NCBI RefSeq assembly: GCF_000154725.1
Contig: NZ_DS544873.1
Coordinates: 3,509,339 to 3,573,338, forward strand
DNA: 64,000 nucleotides
Origin: Kordia algicida OT-1
GTDB lineage: Bacteria > Bacteroidota > Bacteroidia > Flavobacteriales > Flavobacteriaceae
Reading direction: 5' to 3'
The stretch's first letter is position 1. Every line of letters begins with the position of its first letter. A program made the position numbers and the translations under genes. Below the pieces are notes generated by a model. The model did not search any database. It was not told where the DNA came from and saw only the letters and a list, made by a program, of their open reading frames with translations. Of this stretch, positions 62,912 through 64,000 are shown piece by piece.

Positions 62912-64000
62912 TTAATAAACGCCTTTTGATTAAAAACTTGCTCGCTCATAACGACGAGAATAGTTTTTATGATAAAAAGCGAAAGTTGAATATTGGCGAA
63001 AAAGAAGGAAAAGCAAAGTTTCTTAAACATATTTGCGCGCTTTCCAACAGCAATCCTGCAAATAATTCATACATCGTAATTGGTGTGGAAGATGAAGATA
63101 ATAAGATTGTTGGTGTCGATTTTTTTGATGATAGTAAGATTCAAAACCTCATCAATGCGTATTTGGCAAATCCGCCAATGGTACAATATGAAAATATCTA
63201 CTTTCCGCATTTGCCCAAAGGAAAAGTTGTGGGTTTGGTGACCATTCGCCCAAATGCTGAAATTACCTCGCTTCGTAAGAATATCTGGAAGTATTACGGT
63301 GGTTCTGTTTTTATGCGTGATGGCAGTATTTCCATGCCAAAAGTGTATGATATTAAGATTAAAGATGTGAACTCCGATATTGTAAAAACCATTGAAAAAA
63401 GTGCGCAGAATAACATCAAACTTACGTTGGATAGCGTGATTAATTTCATCACGAATGAACACAAAAATCTAGAATCACATTACCAAGTTTTTAAAGAACA
63501 ATTTATTGTCTGTTGGGCAGGAATTAAGCAAAAAAAGCATGATAAAACCTTTTATTCTCGTGTAGATATTGAATTGATTAACGAGCAAGTAAAATTATTT
63601 TATTCCGCCTTAGATCAGGTTGAAATTACCTATACAGAAGATGTATTTACCATTGTAGAATATGTGCCACTTGGCTTGCAAAACAAAAATAAATATTATC
63701 CGTTGGAAAAAGTAACCATCACGTTTCAGCCAAACGGAATGTACTCTGTAGCTACCAATTTGATTTTTGAAGCGCCACAATTCAACAAAATAACCTTGCA
63801 TCATATTTACAATACTAATAATACTATTTTACAGAAACTACAAAAAAATCAGCAACTTAACGAAGATGAAGATGGCGATTTACGCAACCTTCCCGCTACC
63901 TATATGATTTGTTATTTGAATGGTTTTCACGAAGCCAAAGACAAATTAGACCAAGCAAAACCACTTTTAAAAAACTACGATAAAGATGTGTACGAACTTT
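62908..64000 (+). CDS. AlbA/Schlafen-type ATP-binding domain protein (3' end outside window)
   Basis: Frame open from the ATG at 62908 to the window end (364 codons). The N-terminal ~130 residues look like the AlbA_2/Schlafen fold: KRKLNIGEKEGKAKFLKHICALSN near 24, NSYIVIGVEDEDNKIVGVD near 59, and a late GGSVFMRDGSISMP near 141. The remainder is mostly beta/alpha with no motif I know. It overlaps the HD gene by 4 nt. Such proteins may be regulators or nucleases; the function here is open. Confidence 0.78.
   Translation, partial: MINKRLLIKNLLAHNDENSFYDKKRKLNIGEKEGKAKFLKHICALSNSNPANNSYIVIGVEDEDNKIVGVDFFDDSKIQNLINAYLANPPMVQYENIYFPHLPKGKVVGLVTIRPNAEITSLRKNIWKYYGGSVFMRDGSISMPKVYDIKIKDVNSDIVKTIEKSAQNNIKLTLDSVINFITNEHKNLESHYQVFKEQFIVCWAGIKQKKHDKTFYSRVDIELINEQVKLFYSALDQVEITYTEDVFTIVEYVPLGLQNKNKYYPLEKVTITFQPNGMYSVATNLIFEAPQFNKITLHHIYNTNNTILQKLQKNQQLNEDEDGDLRNLPATYMICYLNGFHEAKDKLDQAKPLLKNYDKDVYEL

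Overview
The window looks like chromosome of a low-GC member of the Flavobacteriaceae (Bacteroidota). Four things point there: a PorZ-like type IX secretion protein with a C-terminal sorting domain, a full Bacteroides-aerotolerance (bat) operon, recurrent TAnnTTTG promoter boxes with little Shine-Dalgarno signal, and many short palindromic intergenic repeats. I see no rRNA, tRNA, CRISPR array, prophage or transposase gene. The genus is not determined (Kordia-like is a guess).

Layout. 1-4.7 kb: a heme-type TonB receptor (cut by the window edge), recO and porZ, packed head to tail on the minus strand. 4.9-12.4 kb: gdhA, a beta-barrel protein, a transsulfuration enzyme, an M1 peptidase and a 613-aa PLP enzyme. 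12.7-15.1 kb: an ArsC-like / EamA / FemAB-like cluster. 15.4-25.8 kb (minus): the isoleucine-valine operon ilvE-ilvD-ilvB-ilvN-ilvC-ilvA followed by gapN. It is preceded by two successive leader-peptide attenuators. 26.0-34.7 kb: gltBD (glutamate synthase) on minus, diverging from a porin-amtB pair on plus. With gdhA this is a nitrogen-assimilation neighbourhood, and it supplies the glutamate that IlvE uses. 34.8-48.1 kb: housekeeping and small genes (tectonin protein, thioesterase, YheT, PrsW, yicC-gmk-nadD, kbp, a lipoprotein, gpsA, pheS, CvpA). 48.2-58.2 kb (minus): moxR-DUF58-BatX-batA-flavin reductase-batB-batC-batD-batE, then a 44-aa double-glycine peptide. 58.4-64 kb: a sodium/solute symporter, an aldo/keto reductase, and an SDR / HD-domain / AlbA-type operon running off the end.

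The most unusual content is outside the genes. (1) Two tandem Ile/Val-rich leader peptides (25783-25721 and 25482-25429), each followed by a terminator and a competing pairing, precede ilvE. (2) A modular array of TTTTAGA words and tiny GC hairpins lies directly at the stop codons of at least six genes, always in the same orientation relative to the gene. (3) Several dispersed palindromic repeat families show compensatory changes between copies; one copy sits inside the loop of a terminator. (4) Degenerate tandem repeats have a strict 7-nt period. (5) An approximately 190-bp repeat occurs in inverted orientation 30 kb apart.

All functional calls come from reading the sequence and from family knowledge; no database search was run.
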